Origin: Deinandra increscens subsp. villosa
Taxonomy: Eukaryota; Streptophyta; Magnoliopsida; Asterales; Asteraceae
DNA: 64,000 nt
Assembly: GCA_039602395.1 (NCBI GenBank)
Contig: JBCNJP010000023.1
Coordinates: forward strand, 93,946,030-94,010,029
Reading direction: 5' to 3'
This document shows, piece by piece, positions 47,007 through 59,200 of the stretch (its first letter is position 1; the number at the start of each line of letters is the position of its first letter). Under the pieces are notes generated by a model. The model did no database searches. It was not told where the DNA came from and was given only the letters and a program-made list of their open reading frames with translations. The position numbers and the translations under genes were made by a program.

Positions 47007-47172
47007 AGACCTTGAAGTAGTTCCGAATGGAATTTGTGTACGTTTGATTAACCTGCCAGAGAAAAAGAACATCCACAGGGACTTACAAGTGTCTTTTAAA
47101 CCATATTATGGAATTCTAAATATAATTCCAGCCGTTTCTAGGAACGAAAGACCAGGGAGCCTGGTTTTTTAA
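47007..47172 (+). pseudogene. Unidentified exon fragment
   Basis: A pyrimidine tract and AG (to about 47006) precede a frame LEVVPNGICVRLINLPEKKN, then IHRDLQVSFKPYYGILNIIP, ending at a stop after SLVF. The composition looks like real coding sequence and slightly recalls plant RNA-binding proteins, but I cannot name it. It lies about 630 bp inside a CACTA end, so it may be a captured exon. Confidence 0.35.
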
Positions 47173-47269
47173 GGTTACTCTTAATGTTTGATAACAGTCA
47201 AACAAAACCAGTGTAATAGGACATAACATGTATTAGTTGTTGGCATGCCTAAGATTTTAAAACGATTTG

Positions 47270-47797
47270 TAAGATTAATGGTTACTAGAAGTTAGGGTTC
47301 TAGTAGACGATGGAAATGATGGCGGATATGAGTTCAGATTTGGGGTTAGGGCAAAAACAAAGGGAAATGTGTCGCCGTCGATGGAGTGTTGTGTCTCCGT
47401 CGGCGAGATGGACAAATCCAGAGAGAGACGTCGTCGGCGAGATGCGTCGATGTGTGTGATGTGTCCTCGATGTGTGCGGACTGAGGTGTACCGAGGACTG
47501 AAAAACCGTCGGCATGATGAGACTGAAGAACCTTTTTTTTAATATAGAAAGCGGGAAATAGTATTTTGGGGAGCGGGAAACAAAAACATAAAATGACATT
47601 TCTTTATGACATGCATAAAAAATGTCGTGTGTGTTTTTTTATTTAGGACAGTTTCTTTATGATGCGCATAAACACGCGTCATCTACTCTTAATATTTAAG
47701 AAACTATGATAGTTATTTTATGATGCTCAAATTTGTGCGTCATAAAACAACTGTGTGCTATATTTCGCGCATCATAAAGGCCTTTTTTCTAGTAGTG
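47270..47797 (-). mobile_element. CACTA element end
   Basis: Minus strand starts CACTACTAGAAAAAAGGCC at 47797, the CACTA terminal motif. The subterminal zone (47620-47790) repeats TTTATGACGCACA-like words in both orientations. The other end is not located with confidence. Confidence 0.65.
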
Positions 47798-48184
47798 AGG
47801 TATCCCAAACCCGCACCGCTTGGGTTCCCAACTCATGCTCCCTCCCGGGTATATAACACGAGTGTTGTGGGTTAATGACCCACAACCTCCCCTAGGTTAC
47901 CTTGTTGTACCATCCTGAATCCAGTTTTCTACTTATATGAATTATTTAAGTGTGTGGAGTAATTAGGTTAAGAATGTTAAGTATTTTGACCCATAATTTC
48001 TAAGAAATCATGTAGTTCATTAGTTAATAGAAATTATATATTTACTAATGAATTATGTATGTAAAATGGGAGTTTTGTTGGATTTTGACATGGGGTCTTA
48101 GAATAAAGGCTAAAGCTGTTATTAAAGGATTAAAAACAAAAGTTCTAGAAACCCCTTAGAGAGAAACGCGATCAGGAGATGAGA
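47798..48184. other. No gene recognised
   Basis: Short spacer between a CACTA end and a Mutator-like element. Confidence 0.4.
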
Positions 48185-48193
48185 GGGAGAAAA

Positions 48194-49494
48194 GAGTAAA
48201 TTACGGATTTCATCCCTGTGGTTTGCCGAAATTTCACCTATAGTCCTAAGTTTTCAAAAATTACGGATTTCGTCCTCAACGTTTGCCAAAACGTTACGGA
48301 TTTCGTCCTTTTCTTGGATGACCGTTAAAAATTTCCGTTAAATGGATATAAATTGACCATTATACCCCTCCCTTTATAAAAATTAAAAATATTAAAGAAA
48401 AACAAATATAAAAAAACAAAAAAGTGTAACAGCTCATCCCCTCCACCATCCATCATTCCTAGAAAACACATTAACCCTGTTTCAATCTCAGCAAACCCCG
48501 GAGATGCAATCGACGAGCAGGCCTCTTCTTCTTCATTGATACACCCTTCATCACTGGCCTTCATCTCCGCACACCATCACAATTCCCGTCCACCGCCACC
48601 ACCATCTCCATTCACCCGCCACCGGTCAAGACGACCATATGCATGACCAACCTTCATCTTCATTGATCGACTATGGTTGATGATGTTGTAGTTACCTGCA
48701 TCGGAGGGTGAAACCCCAGACCCGGTTATGAAAAACGGGCCCCACTCGAAGAACACCAGCGCTGGGGGTTTGTTCGGAACGGCGTTAGGGTTCTGACCTG
48801 GAATTGAATCTTGATTCATCATCGTCCCCATTTACTCATTTAATGTTTCCCATGAAGATGGTTGTTACATTCAGTTTTTTAATTAATTATTTATTTGTGA
48901 ATTCAAAAGATAAGTGACGGTTCAAGATCCAATTCCATTCCAATTGATTTGTTTTTGTTTCAAATGATTCCAAGGGAGCGACGGCGGATCCATACCGGCG
49001 TTAAGCTCTAATCCACTGCACTTCAGGCCATCTTCCGACTAACATCCGGCGACTGCTCACAGCTGAACACCAGTTACGGCGGGTTAAAACCCTAACTCGG
49101 TTGCTATGGAGGCTGAACCACCAGTTACAGCGGCGGCGGATAACGATGGGAATCATGAAGATGAAGCAGAGATTACGATCGGAATCATCAATTTCTGGCG
49201 TTTAGGCAAGTTGATGATTCCGAGATTAATGGCGTTTAGGTAGCGGAATCATCAAAATTACGATTCGGAAAACGGCCAATTCCTAGTCTGTAACTTTTTT
49301 TATATTAAATAAAAGAGTAGGGGTATATAGGTCATTTAACATTAACTTAACAGATTATTTTAACAGAAGTTAGACCGAAGGACGAAATCCGTAACGTTTT
49401 GGCAAACGTTGAGGACGAAACCCGTAATTTTTGAAAACTTAGGACTATAGGTGAAATTTCGGCAAACCACAAGGACGAAATCCATAATTTACTC
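48194..49494. mobile_element. Mutator-like element with long TIRs
   Basis: Ends GAGTAAATTACGGATTTCATCC and a near-perfect reversed match, TIR about 180 bp. A perfect 9-bp duplication GGGAGAAAA flanks it (48185-48193, 49495-49503). Same superfamily ends as 43393-44922, different interior. Confidence 0.9.
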
Positions 49495-49832
49495 GGGAGA
49501 AAAAGAAAACTAGGGTTTGCAAATCCATGGGGTTCAAAGGTCGAATTGGAGGAGGAATGATAGGGGATTTTGAAATTTGCTAGTAATCTCATCAACTCAA
49601 TCTGTGTTTTTCTTCTCTATTGTTGATTTCTCTATCAAGTACGTTCACCTCATATATATGATATCTATGTGTGAAATGTTGAGTAGCTATCAGGTTTTGA
49701 TCATATATGGTATGGATGCTTAGATAAAACATGAAGTTGAAGCTGTATGCTTGTAATCCTTGCGATTTAGGTGTAAGTTGTGATATGGGGTTTAACCCCT
49801 TTGCTTGAAATCAAAAAGTTATGAAGAAGATG

Positions 49833-49913
49833 TGTAACACCCCAACCGATGACATAAACATCGAGGTGTCATGAAATTGTATTTAAGCACAAGGGTATAA
49901 AAGAAATACTATA
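49833..49913 (+). repeat. Possible LTR start
   Basis: TGTAACACCCCAACCGATGA is a common opening of plant Ty3 LTRs. It is cut by the Mutator-like element, and no internal domain is found. Confidence 0.3.
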
Positions 49914-49922
49914 TTTTATTAA

Positions 49923-51177
49923 GACAAAATTACATATTTTGTCCTTTAACTTTGTCTGTTTTTCAATTTTTGTCCTTTATCTTTTTTTGTTACATTTCCT
50001 ATCCTTTAACTTTTTTTTTCGTTCACCTTTTGTCCTTTTTAACAGATTCCATTAAAATCCACCGTTAAGTTAAGGGTATTTTTGTCTTTTTTATTTTTTG
50101 AGGTATTTCTTGTAATTAAATAAAGAGAGAGGGGGTGTTTTGTAAATAAAATCTCTTTTCTCTCCTTTTATCACCCCCACCTATACCCACTTCAAACCCA
50201 CAGATCTCTGGTTCACCGTCAAACCCCACGCACCCACTTGAATAACCTGTAACCCCACGAACCACCACACATCCCCTGTTTCCACCGCCACCGTCTACCG
50301 CGGTGGAATCCAACCCCGCCGTCACAACTCCGAGAAGCTTCCCAGCTCATCCCCTTGACGAAAGGATGAGCCTCCAACGATTGAGCAGCGACGTGAATTG
50401 CTGGGCCGGATTCGGGTCCGGTGGGAAGAATAAATGATCGGAGCTTCTCGAATCTGAAGATAATCGCAAGTTTCCGGAGAGATGGTTGAGGTACCTTGAT
50501 TCTCTTTATGAGAGGATGAAATGAGTCCATAGTTGTTGACGGAAATTTGGCCGGCGTCACCGAGAAAAAACCCTAGACGGTTCAGATCGGGATTATGTGG
50601 TGGCGGTGGGGTTGACGGGGGCGTTGGCATGGGCCAGTGTGCAGGTGAAGTGGCAGCTGGTTGTGGTGACGAAGTCACCGGTGCTGTAGGGGTTCGCCGG
50701 AATCGATTGAACAGAGGGAAGAGACGGAGCCGTCGCCGCTGCCAGTTGGTATGCCTCATAAAATCGATGGAATGTCTCATAAAATTGATTGACGTGGGTC
50801 TTTTCCGCCGGTGTATGGTGGTGTATGGTGGTTGGAGGTTGCTGGTGGATCGGATGGAGCCGCCGTCTGCCGGTTGGAACGTCTGAGATACTGCCGGAGT
50901 TGCTGGTCAATCGGGTATGGGTGGGGGTGATAAAAGGAGAGAAAATATATTTTATTTACAAAACACCCCCTCCCTCTTTATTTAATTACAAGAAGTACCT
51001 CAAAAAGTAAAAAGACAAAAATACCCTTGATTTAACGGTGGATTTTAACAGAATCTGTTAAAAAGGACAAAAGGTGAATGAAAAAAAAAGTTAAAGGATA
51101 GGGAATGTAACAAAAAAAGATAAAGGACAAAAATTGAAAAACAGACAAAGTTAAAGGACAAAATATGTAATTTTGTC
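49923..51177. mobile_element. Mutator-like element with long TIRs
   Basis: Ends GACAAAATTACATATTTTGTCC, TIR about 250 bp. A perfect 9-bp duplication TTTTATTAA flanks it (49914-49922, 51178-51186). The interior is GC-rich with several overlapping frames of biased composition on both strands. Confidence 0.9.
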
Positions 51178-51186
51178 TTTTATTAA

Positions 51187-51984
51187 TAATTCAAAACTTA
51201 AATATCTATAACAAGGCAAATACTTAAAAAAAGGTAACATAAATCCTAACTAGGTCCAGAAGCTCCTAGTTTTTTAATCAAGCCTGATTTCATTTCCTGG
51301 AAAAAAAACGCAACAGAGGTAAAGTATCTACATGGTTGGTGAGTCATAGGTTTTTAATAACAAAAACAATTATATTAAAATGTTTTGATAAGAATTTGCA
51401 AAGTCATATATGTTAAATGAGTAAACAAGTACAAATCTATTCACACATATTCGTCACCTAATAAATATGTGTGTTTGATGGTTCGCAAACCAACAAATCG
51501 CTTGCTTGTTTGTTCGATGTTTGTTCAATTCCTCTAAAAGGAGTCTCGACGTTTGAACGACGTTCAGTTCCTCGCAAGGAACCTCTACGTTTATGATGTT
51601 CCGATAACTTAATTAAGTACAGGTCCATAAAATACGAATTGAAATGCCATGTGGCGGCTGTTAACGGGCCAAAACCTTGTTACGTTCTAGATTTAATACC
51701 ATGATTTATTAACACGCCGAACGTTTCATAAATGAATATAATTTTTGTTTATTTAAGAAAACGATGTACTAAAATTTGTAATAAATATATATATATATAT
51801 AAAATTAGTTCTTTTTAGTTATCAAATCAAATTGTTTCTCAAATGACCCTCTCCTTATATATATATATAGTTTATTTAATTGGAATGAGAAAATGATCAC
51901 GGAGTTTAGAAAACTTAGATTTCTAGCTTTTATATCATGAAATATATACGCTTATACTTATAAATTCACTTGTATACATATTTA
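51187..51984. other. No gene recognised
   Basis: Spacer left of duplication copy 2. Confidence 0.4.
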
Positions 51985-53284
51985 GTTTAGCCAATTGATA
52001 AATAATTTTTCTAAAAACATAAAAATAGTTTCTTAACGGCTTTTAAATAAAATATGTGGGTGTAAAGTACTAAAGTCTACAAATGAAGTAGAACCCTACA
52101 GAATCAGTCTTTAACATGTTTAGTTATGAATATTTATAGATTTAATTGAATATTGTTTGAATAGTTACCCTTTTTGGGGTACACAAGAGGTAGTTTTCAC
52201 CACTGGTACTGTGTTTGTACATGCAGTGACCCTCATAAATAAAATAAAATAAAAACGCAGCTGAACTCAACAGATAAGAAGGAAAAGGAGAAAAAACGCA
52301 TCTGAGCTCAACTTATATAACTTCTTATATCAAGTTTAAGAACTCAAATTAATAATTTGTTTTGTGTTCCTTCTAGATTACTTATAACCTAGATTACAAA
52401 TAGCCTAGGTTAGTGACATTTTAACCTCATTTTTCTAATACAATGATGTCATAGACATTTTCTTTATTAACAATAACCGTATGACCCTCTGCAGAACATG
52501 GCTTCGATTTCGTCAATATATTGTTTGTTGAGGCGATGAATCAGAGGTTTCAGGTGCCAAAAAAGAGAATGCTACTGCATGTTTGTATGTTTGGTTGAAT
52601 ATTTCATATCTTTCATGCTTGATTTTTTCCGTCTTCAACTCTGTTTCTATTCTATCTCTTGAATCCACATGTATTGACAAAATTAGCATTTGTGAGGCGT
52701 TAACATACATAATTCGAGAGATTAATACATTTTCACTACATATGTTAATAGTAATTCTCAGGTTGGTAATTGATATGGATATAGTAATTCTTAGGTTGGT
52801 GTTTGATATGGGTGTGATATTTTTTTAATTGAGTTACTTTTCTTTAGAACAAAATTTTCTCTTTGATTCATGCTTTCTAATATATCGGATTACTTTGTCC
52901 TATAAATTTTATGTCCTCAATAAAAAATATAATAGCATAGGTATGTGGTATTTTAGGATAGGAGCCATTAGCCACAATGGTTTCATTAATACGTGTTTTA
53001 AAATTGTTTCAACTACGTTATGCTACTAACAACGTGCTAATTGAAAACTTTTAGTAATATAAAGCCTAACCTTGGGCCTTAAAGAAAATTTCTAATCATA
53101 TAATAAAAGGGATAACTCGTTTTATTTTAGCCACATACATTATTTAGAAAATCATACAATACAACAAATACATAGAGATTACAACCTCTGAATAATACAT
53201 CTCTCATTATTATACAATATGCCATAATTATATATATATATATATATTATTGTCATGGATATTGAATTAAAAGCATAAAAATAT

Positions 53285-56200
53285 TTATATTCGGGAAAGA
53301 AATTGTGAACCGTGTTCTTGAAGTTCTTGATTCTTATTTTCTTGTGCCAACATTTTATTTAGCTCGAAGACAAATGACTCCATCGATGCAGTTGGCAAGT
53401 ATATGGGCATCACGATTCCTGACACACCCTTATGGTTCGTAAAAGAGACATAGAAAGAAGTAACATTATCACATATTCCCGCTTTGGTGGGTCCACCATA
53501 TGCCGCCTTTCCCCACCCAAAGTCAACGAAGTCTAATCTAGCTCGAGTCAAGTCTGATACAATGTAGCTTTTAGGAGTGGTAAAGAGGGGCCGTCCATTG
53601 ATTACCATAAAGTCAGCTACAGATCTCATGTATTCTTCATTGACATTATTTTTAGCCTTCATCACGAGCTCCAACGCATACGCCAACGGTTTGGTAGATA
53701 GATCTTTGGCCGTGGAAATGGCGACTGAAAAGGCAAAAACATTTCCATAGTATCCAACCGGGATAGGAGGGTTAAACTTGGCACGTGCGTTCACGACGAA
53801 AATGATGCGCATTTCTTCCTCAGGATCGGGTTGGAGTGCGATGGTACGACAACGCCAGAGGCAGGCTGTTAGAACCTCAAATGTGGAGCACTTTTTAAGG
53901 TGTGATGGAACATACCTACGTAATGCTGAGACCTCAGCTGGTCCAAAGAAAAATGATCGTTGTGTCATGTCATCTACTGGGATTATCGTACCATCGGTGT
54001 CTTCCACTTCATCGTACTCGTGATGAGTGCATGTGACTTGTGGTGGATTTCTTGCAAAAAGCAATTCCCTTTGCCACACAGGCAAAGTTGAAGGTTTTGA
54101 CGCACCTTGTGCCATTTCACCTAGCGCTGTTATGAACTGAAATATCCCTGCTCCATCACTCATGGTGTGATTCAGTAGATAAGAAAATATAAAACCCCCA
54201 CATAATAATCTTGTTACCTATTAATAAAAGTTGATTAAAAATCAGTTAAAGTAATAAGAGAGAGACGGTAAATTCTTTTAAACTCTTTTAAACTCTTTTA
54301 AACTGCTAATAAACTTCTAATAAACTTAGGAATATATTTAATTAGGTGTGAACAAAATAAATATAACCAAAACATGACCAAGAACATGATTAGGAGTTGC
54401 ACACTAATTTTTATTGTTTGATTATAGATATAGTTGTATAAATAACCTGATTAACCAAACCAAAAGTAAGCTACGTTTATATATATGTAATTTTTTTTTA
54501 TTAAAGTTACTTTTTAAATTTTTTTTTGAACAGCAATTTATAACCACCAGAGAACACCAAAACAACACCCAGCCTCACTAAGGAGGTGAGGCCAAGCAGA
54601 CCCAAACAGAAATTACACCAGGGGCATACAAAAACATCTACCTCCCATCCCCCTTAACATAGACAGACCCACTTCTGCTAGAAACCCAAAAATTATACAA
54701 ACTTCTAACATTACAAAGAATATTAGACACCACCACCGATTTGTTTTTAAAGATGACTTCGTTCCTCTCTTTCCAAATACACCACATAGCCGTAAACACC
54801 ATTGCCTGCACCTCTTTCCTTTTAACCGGATCGAGCTTGAACAATAAATGGGCTTCCACCAAATCCTTCACCGAAAAAACGAAGAAATTAGGTAATCCGC
54901 ACCACCGAGCCACACCTTGCCAAATCACCATCGCCACTTTACACCCGGTGAAAAGGTGTTCCACCGTCTCATCATCCTCACCACAAAAAACACACACCTT
55001 CGAACCGATAGTAACGTTCCTTCTAGATAACGCGTCCTTAGTAGCCATCCTTCCTAAATTCGCCTTCCAAACCATAACATTCACTTTCAATGGAACCCTT
55101 CTACACCACTCCATACCATTACCCTCCTCTCCCCCATTCATAACACCCAAAAGTTTCCTCAAGGACTTCACAGAAAAAGCCCCTGACTCATCCCCCTTCC
55201 ACCGGATAACCCCACTTTCCTCCACCTCAATCAAGTCCTCCAAATTAACACCACTCAACTCCAACTTGTGGATGGACTTCATGATGTTATTCCACACTCC
55301 AGCCCTTCCTCTTCTCCACGGCAGAAAACGGTCGCGCACTCTGGACATATGTAAACACTCAACCACCTTGCACCATAACTTGTCCGGATTTTCTTTAAAT
55401 TTCCACCCCCATTTAGCCAACAAACACGAATTAACAACCTTCAACGGAACGAGCCCCAACCCCCCCGCTTTCTTATCCCTACACACCACCTCCTTCTTGA
55501 CCCAATGAATCTTCCTCGCCATACCGTCCCCACCCCATAAAAAATTCATCCTAATCTTCTCCATCTTATTAATCACCGCCACCGGAGCCTCATAAATCGA
55601 CAAGAAGTAGGAAGGAAGGGCCTCGAGAACCGATTTGACCAAAGTCAACCGACCCCCCATAGATAACGTCCTAGCTTTCCAAAGCGCCAACCTTTTATGA
55701 AACACCTCAATGACCGGCTCCCAACTGCTCACAAGATTCATATTTACACCCACCGGAATTCCCAAATACTTAAACGGGAACACACCCGCCTTACACCCAA
55801 GCTTATTCGACCAACTATCCACCTCCTGCAAAGGCACGTTCATCCCAAATAATCCGCATTTCTCCAAATTCACCTTCAACCCCGACGAGAGATAAAAGGC
55901 TCTAAGAAGGCGATTAAGATTCAAAATATTCCTTTTCGACCACCTCGCCATAATCATCGCGTCATCGGCAAAAAGAAGATGAGAGATCCTTGGCCCCCCA
56001 TTCGGAAGGCACAGCCCCTCAAAAATACCACACGACATTGCTTGAGAAAGCATGCAATGAAAAGCTTCCATCACCAACACGAAAATAAAAGGCGAAATTG
56101 GATCGCCCTGCCTTAACCCCCTGAAGCACTGAAATTCCGGGGTCGGGGAGCCGTTCACAAGAATGGACGTCCGCGAGGACTCCAAAATCCCTTTCACCCA

Positions 56201-59200
56201 CAACCGCCACCGGGAAGGAAATCCCATTTGCTCCATCACCGCCTCGATAAAACGCCAATCAATGGAATCATACGCCTTATGAAAGTCCACCTTAAAAAAT
56301 AAACCATCCGTTTTGGATGATTTCAACCACGACAACACTTCATTGATAATCAGAGGCCCTTCCAATATGTTCCTGTTCTCCACAAACGCCATTTGGGTTT
56401 CCGACACTACCGAACCCAAAACTGACTTTAATCTCAAAGATAAAACTTTAGAAACTACTTTACCAATACAACCCATTAAACAAATAGGTCTAAAGTCCAT
56501 CAGAGACAAAGGGGCCTTTTTTTTTGGAATCAAATGCAAGAAACTAGCTCCACAGCCCACCCCTAATCTGCCATTCTTATAGAACATCTTTAAAACCTCC
56601 ACGAAATCATCTTCAAACAACTCCCATTGACTTTTAATAAAATCAAAGTTAAAACCATCCGGCCCCGGCGATTTATTTCCCCCGCATAACCAAACCGCCC
56701 TTTTGATCTCCTCCTTAGTAAACGGTTCCGTTAAAAACACACCATCCAAAATAGAGATTTTTTTCAAATGGGAACAACCATTGGCACCCACTGATGCTCC
56801 TGGGGTTTAAAAAGGTTTTTAAAGAAGTCAAAGGTTTCGTTCTTCACAAGATCCGGATCAGAGATCCAATTCCCATCCACCCATAACCCATTTAACCGCA
56901 TCGAACAACAATTCGAATTGACTAACCGGTGGAAGAAATTAGAGTTCTCATCCCCCAAGTTCGCCCACCTCTCCCTAGCCTTTTGTTTCAACATCTCTAA
57001 CCTCCTGTTCTCGATTGCCAACAAATCGCTTTTAGCCTTTGCCCAATCCGCCATTTCGTCCTCGGTCAAGGATCTCGACACGGCCAAGTTCTCAAAATCC
57101 GCCCCTAACTTCAGTAAAGAGTTTTCTTCACACCGCTCCTTCTCTCTCATTTCACTGACCCACTCTTTGATATTTTTCTTCATCCATTTCAGCTTTTCTT
57201 TAAGTCTCACATCGCTCCTACCCTTGAACCAAAACTGCCTCGCCGCCTCCTGCACCTTCTCCTGGAACCCTTCCATCTTTAACCAACAGGAAAAAAACCG
57301 AAACGGGACAGGACCATAATCCCGGCATTCGAGATGAAGCCGGATAGGGGAATGATCCGACCATTTCCTAGGTAAAACCAATCCCGACGCCCTCGGCCAT
57401 CGATACATGAACTCCCCACAAACCAGGAACCGATCCAACTTGCTGAAATTAACTCCCTTACCATAAGAATAAGTAAAAGGATCCCCACCCATATTCACCT
57501 CAAACAAGCCAGCCCTATAGATGAAGCTGTTAAACGCAGCCGCATAAGCTGGGTTGAACACCGACCTAAGCCTTTCCTCCTCACAACGAACATCGTTAAA
57601 ATCACCCCCCCAGCAACCACCAACCCTCCAATTTACCCACCCAATCCGCCAACTCCCCCCAAAACATCCTCTTCCTTCTCGCCGTATGAGGAGCATAAAT
57701 GTTCACAATATTGCACTTCGATTGGGACGTTAAACACACTCCCGACGTAATCAAGAAATTTTTGTTCTTCACCACCCTTTCCACCATAAATCTTCCAGGA
57801 TCCCACAAGCTCAGAATGCCACCCGATCTGCCCTCCGCCGCAACCCAATCCATACCAACCGGAAAATTCCCCCACAAACCCTTCACCGGAATGTTAGCCG
57901 CCTCCCCCAGATGAGTCTCCTGCAGGCACAGAAACGCCACCCTATTCTCCCTCTTCAATTGATTTACCCAGGCGATTTTGACCTGATCCCCCAACCCACA
58001 CACATTCAAAGACAGACAATCCATTACAGATCTTCAAACACCCCATCCTCCAACACCAACCCCTTAACCCGCTCCTCGCAATCAATCAAATCTACACCCA
58101 CCATCGCAGCCACCTGAAGCGAGTTGATGACTTCATTAGCTAGCGCAAGATCCTCCAATCTTTGTTTCTCCTCCTTACTAATATCCCCTTTATCTTCCCG
58201 CCGACTCCGAATACTTCCAGATCTAACGCCCTGTGACTTCGATCCCCCATCTTCCTGACATCTCACATCATCGCCACTTTGCTCCCTCAACCTCGGTTTT
58301 TCCATCGGAGAAGAAAGGTTCTCCTTACTTCCAGAAGGGATTTTAAAATTGTCAATCTCTGGCCCTACTCCACTTTCACCTTCATAAAATACTCCTGGGC
58401 CCTCCTCCGAAATCACAACCCCACCCACTTTATCCTTTGGGCCCTTATCCCCCCTTTCTCCCCACCTCCACACCCAATAAAATCGGCCCAATCACTAGGC
58501 CCATCCTCCGAACCCACAGACTTCACCCCCAACCCATTCTGATTGGCACCCGCCGCCAAACTCCCTCCATCACCCTTTCCAAACGCATGCACGCCTCCCC
58601 CTACAACGTTGGAATGCCCACCCTTTCTCCGGGGACTATCCGTCTCCCCCTTGTCCCACGCGCCTGTTCTCTCACTCGCCTCCCTCACAGGATCCTGACC
58701 AACCGGAGGCTCCCCCCGGTTAACTTCCGACGCCACCGTATGTTTTCCTCCCTGTTCCTTCTCCGTTAAAACCGATATGAAATCAGGTTCCCAGTCCTCA
58801 TGCATCTCCGTCACCCGACAATCAAAAGATCGATCTCCCCATCTAACTTTAATCACCCCTTCTACCTTGACCATACCTTCAACCAACACCCCAATGCAAT
58901 TCCTGGCCATATTACAATCATTAAGATCCGCATCGGATCGATGGATCACAGTTCCCAGTCGCTTCCCAATCAAATCGAACACCTCCCCATCCCATAATTG
59001 AGGAGGTACACCCTGAAAGAAGACCCACGCAATCCTCTGGAATGTGAAACTCTGACCTCTCCAAATGTTTAGCTCCGAAAACCACCCCCTCCACTTATCT
59101 TCTAGCTCCAACACTTCCCCGGCCTTCCCTTGATTAATACAAGTCAGTAACACCCACATACCACCCAAGTACCTGACTTGGACCCCAGACAAACTCAGCT

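Noticed and set aside
50219..50910. Several overlapping frames over 100 codons on both strands
   Set aside because: All lie in the GC-rich interior of the Mutator-like element 49923-51177, with Pro/Thr or Gly-rich composition and no start context or splice support.
54741..55508. 255-codon plus-strand open frame
   Set aside because: It is the antisense of the LINE ORF2 frame, with biased composition and no motif. The same holds for plus-strand frames at 56918-57319, 58437-58769 and 59490-59783.
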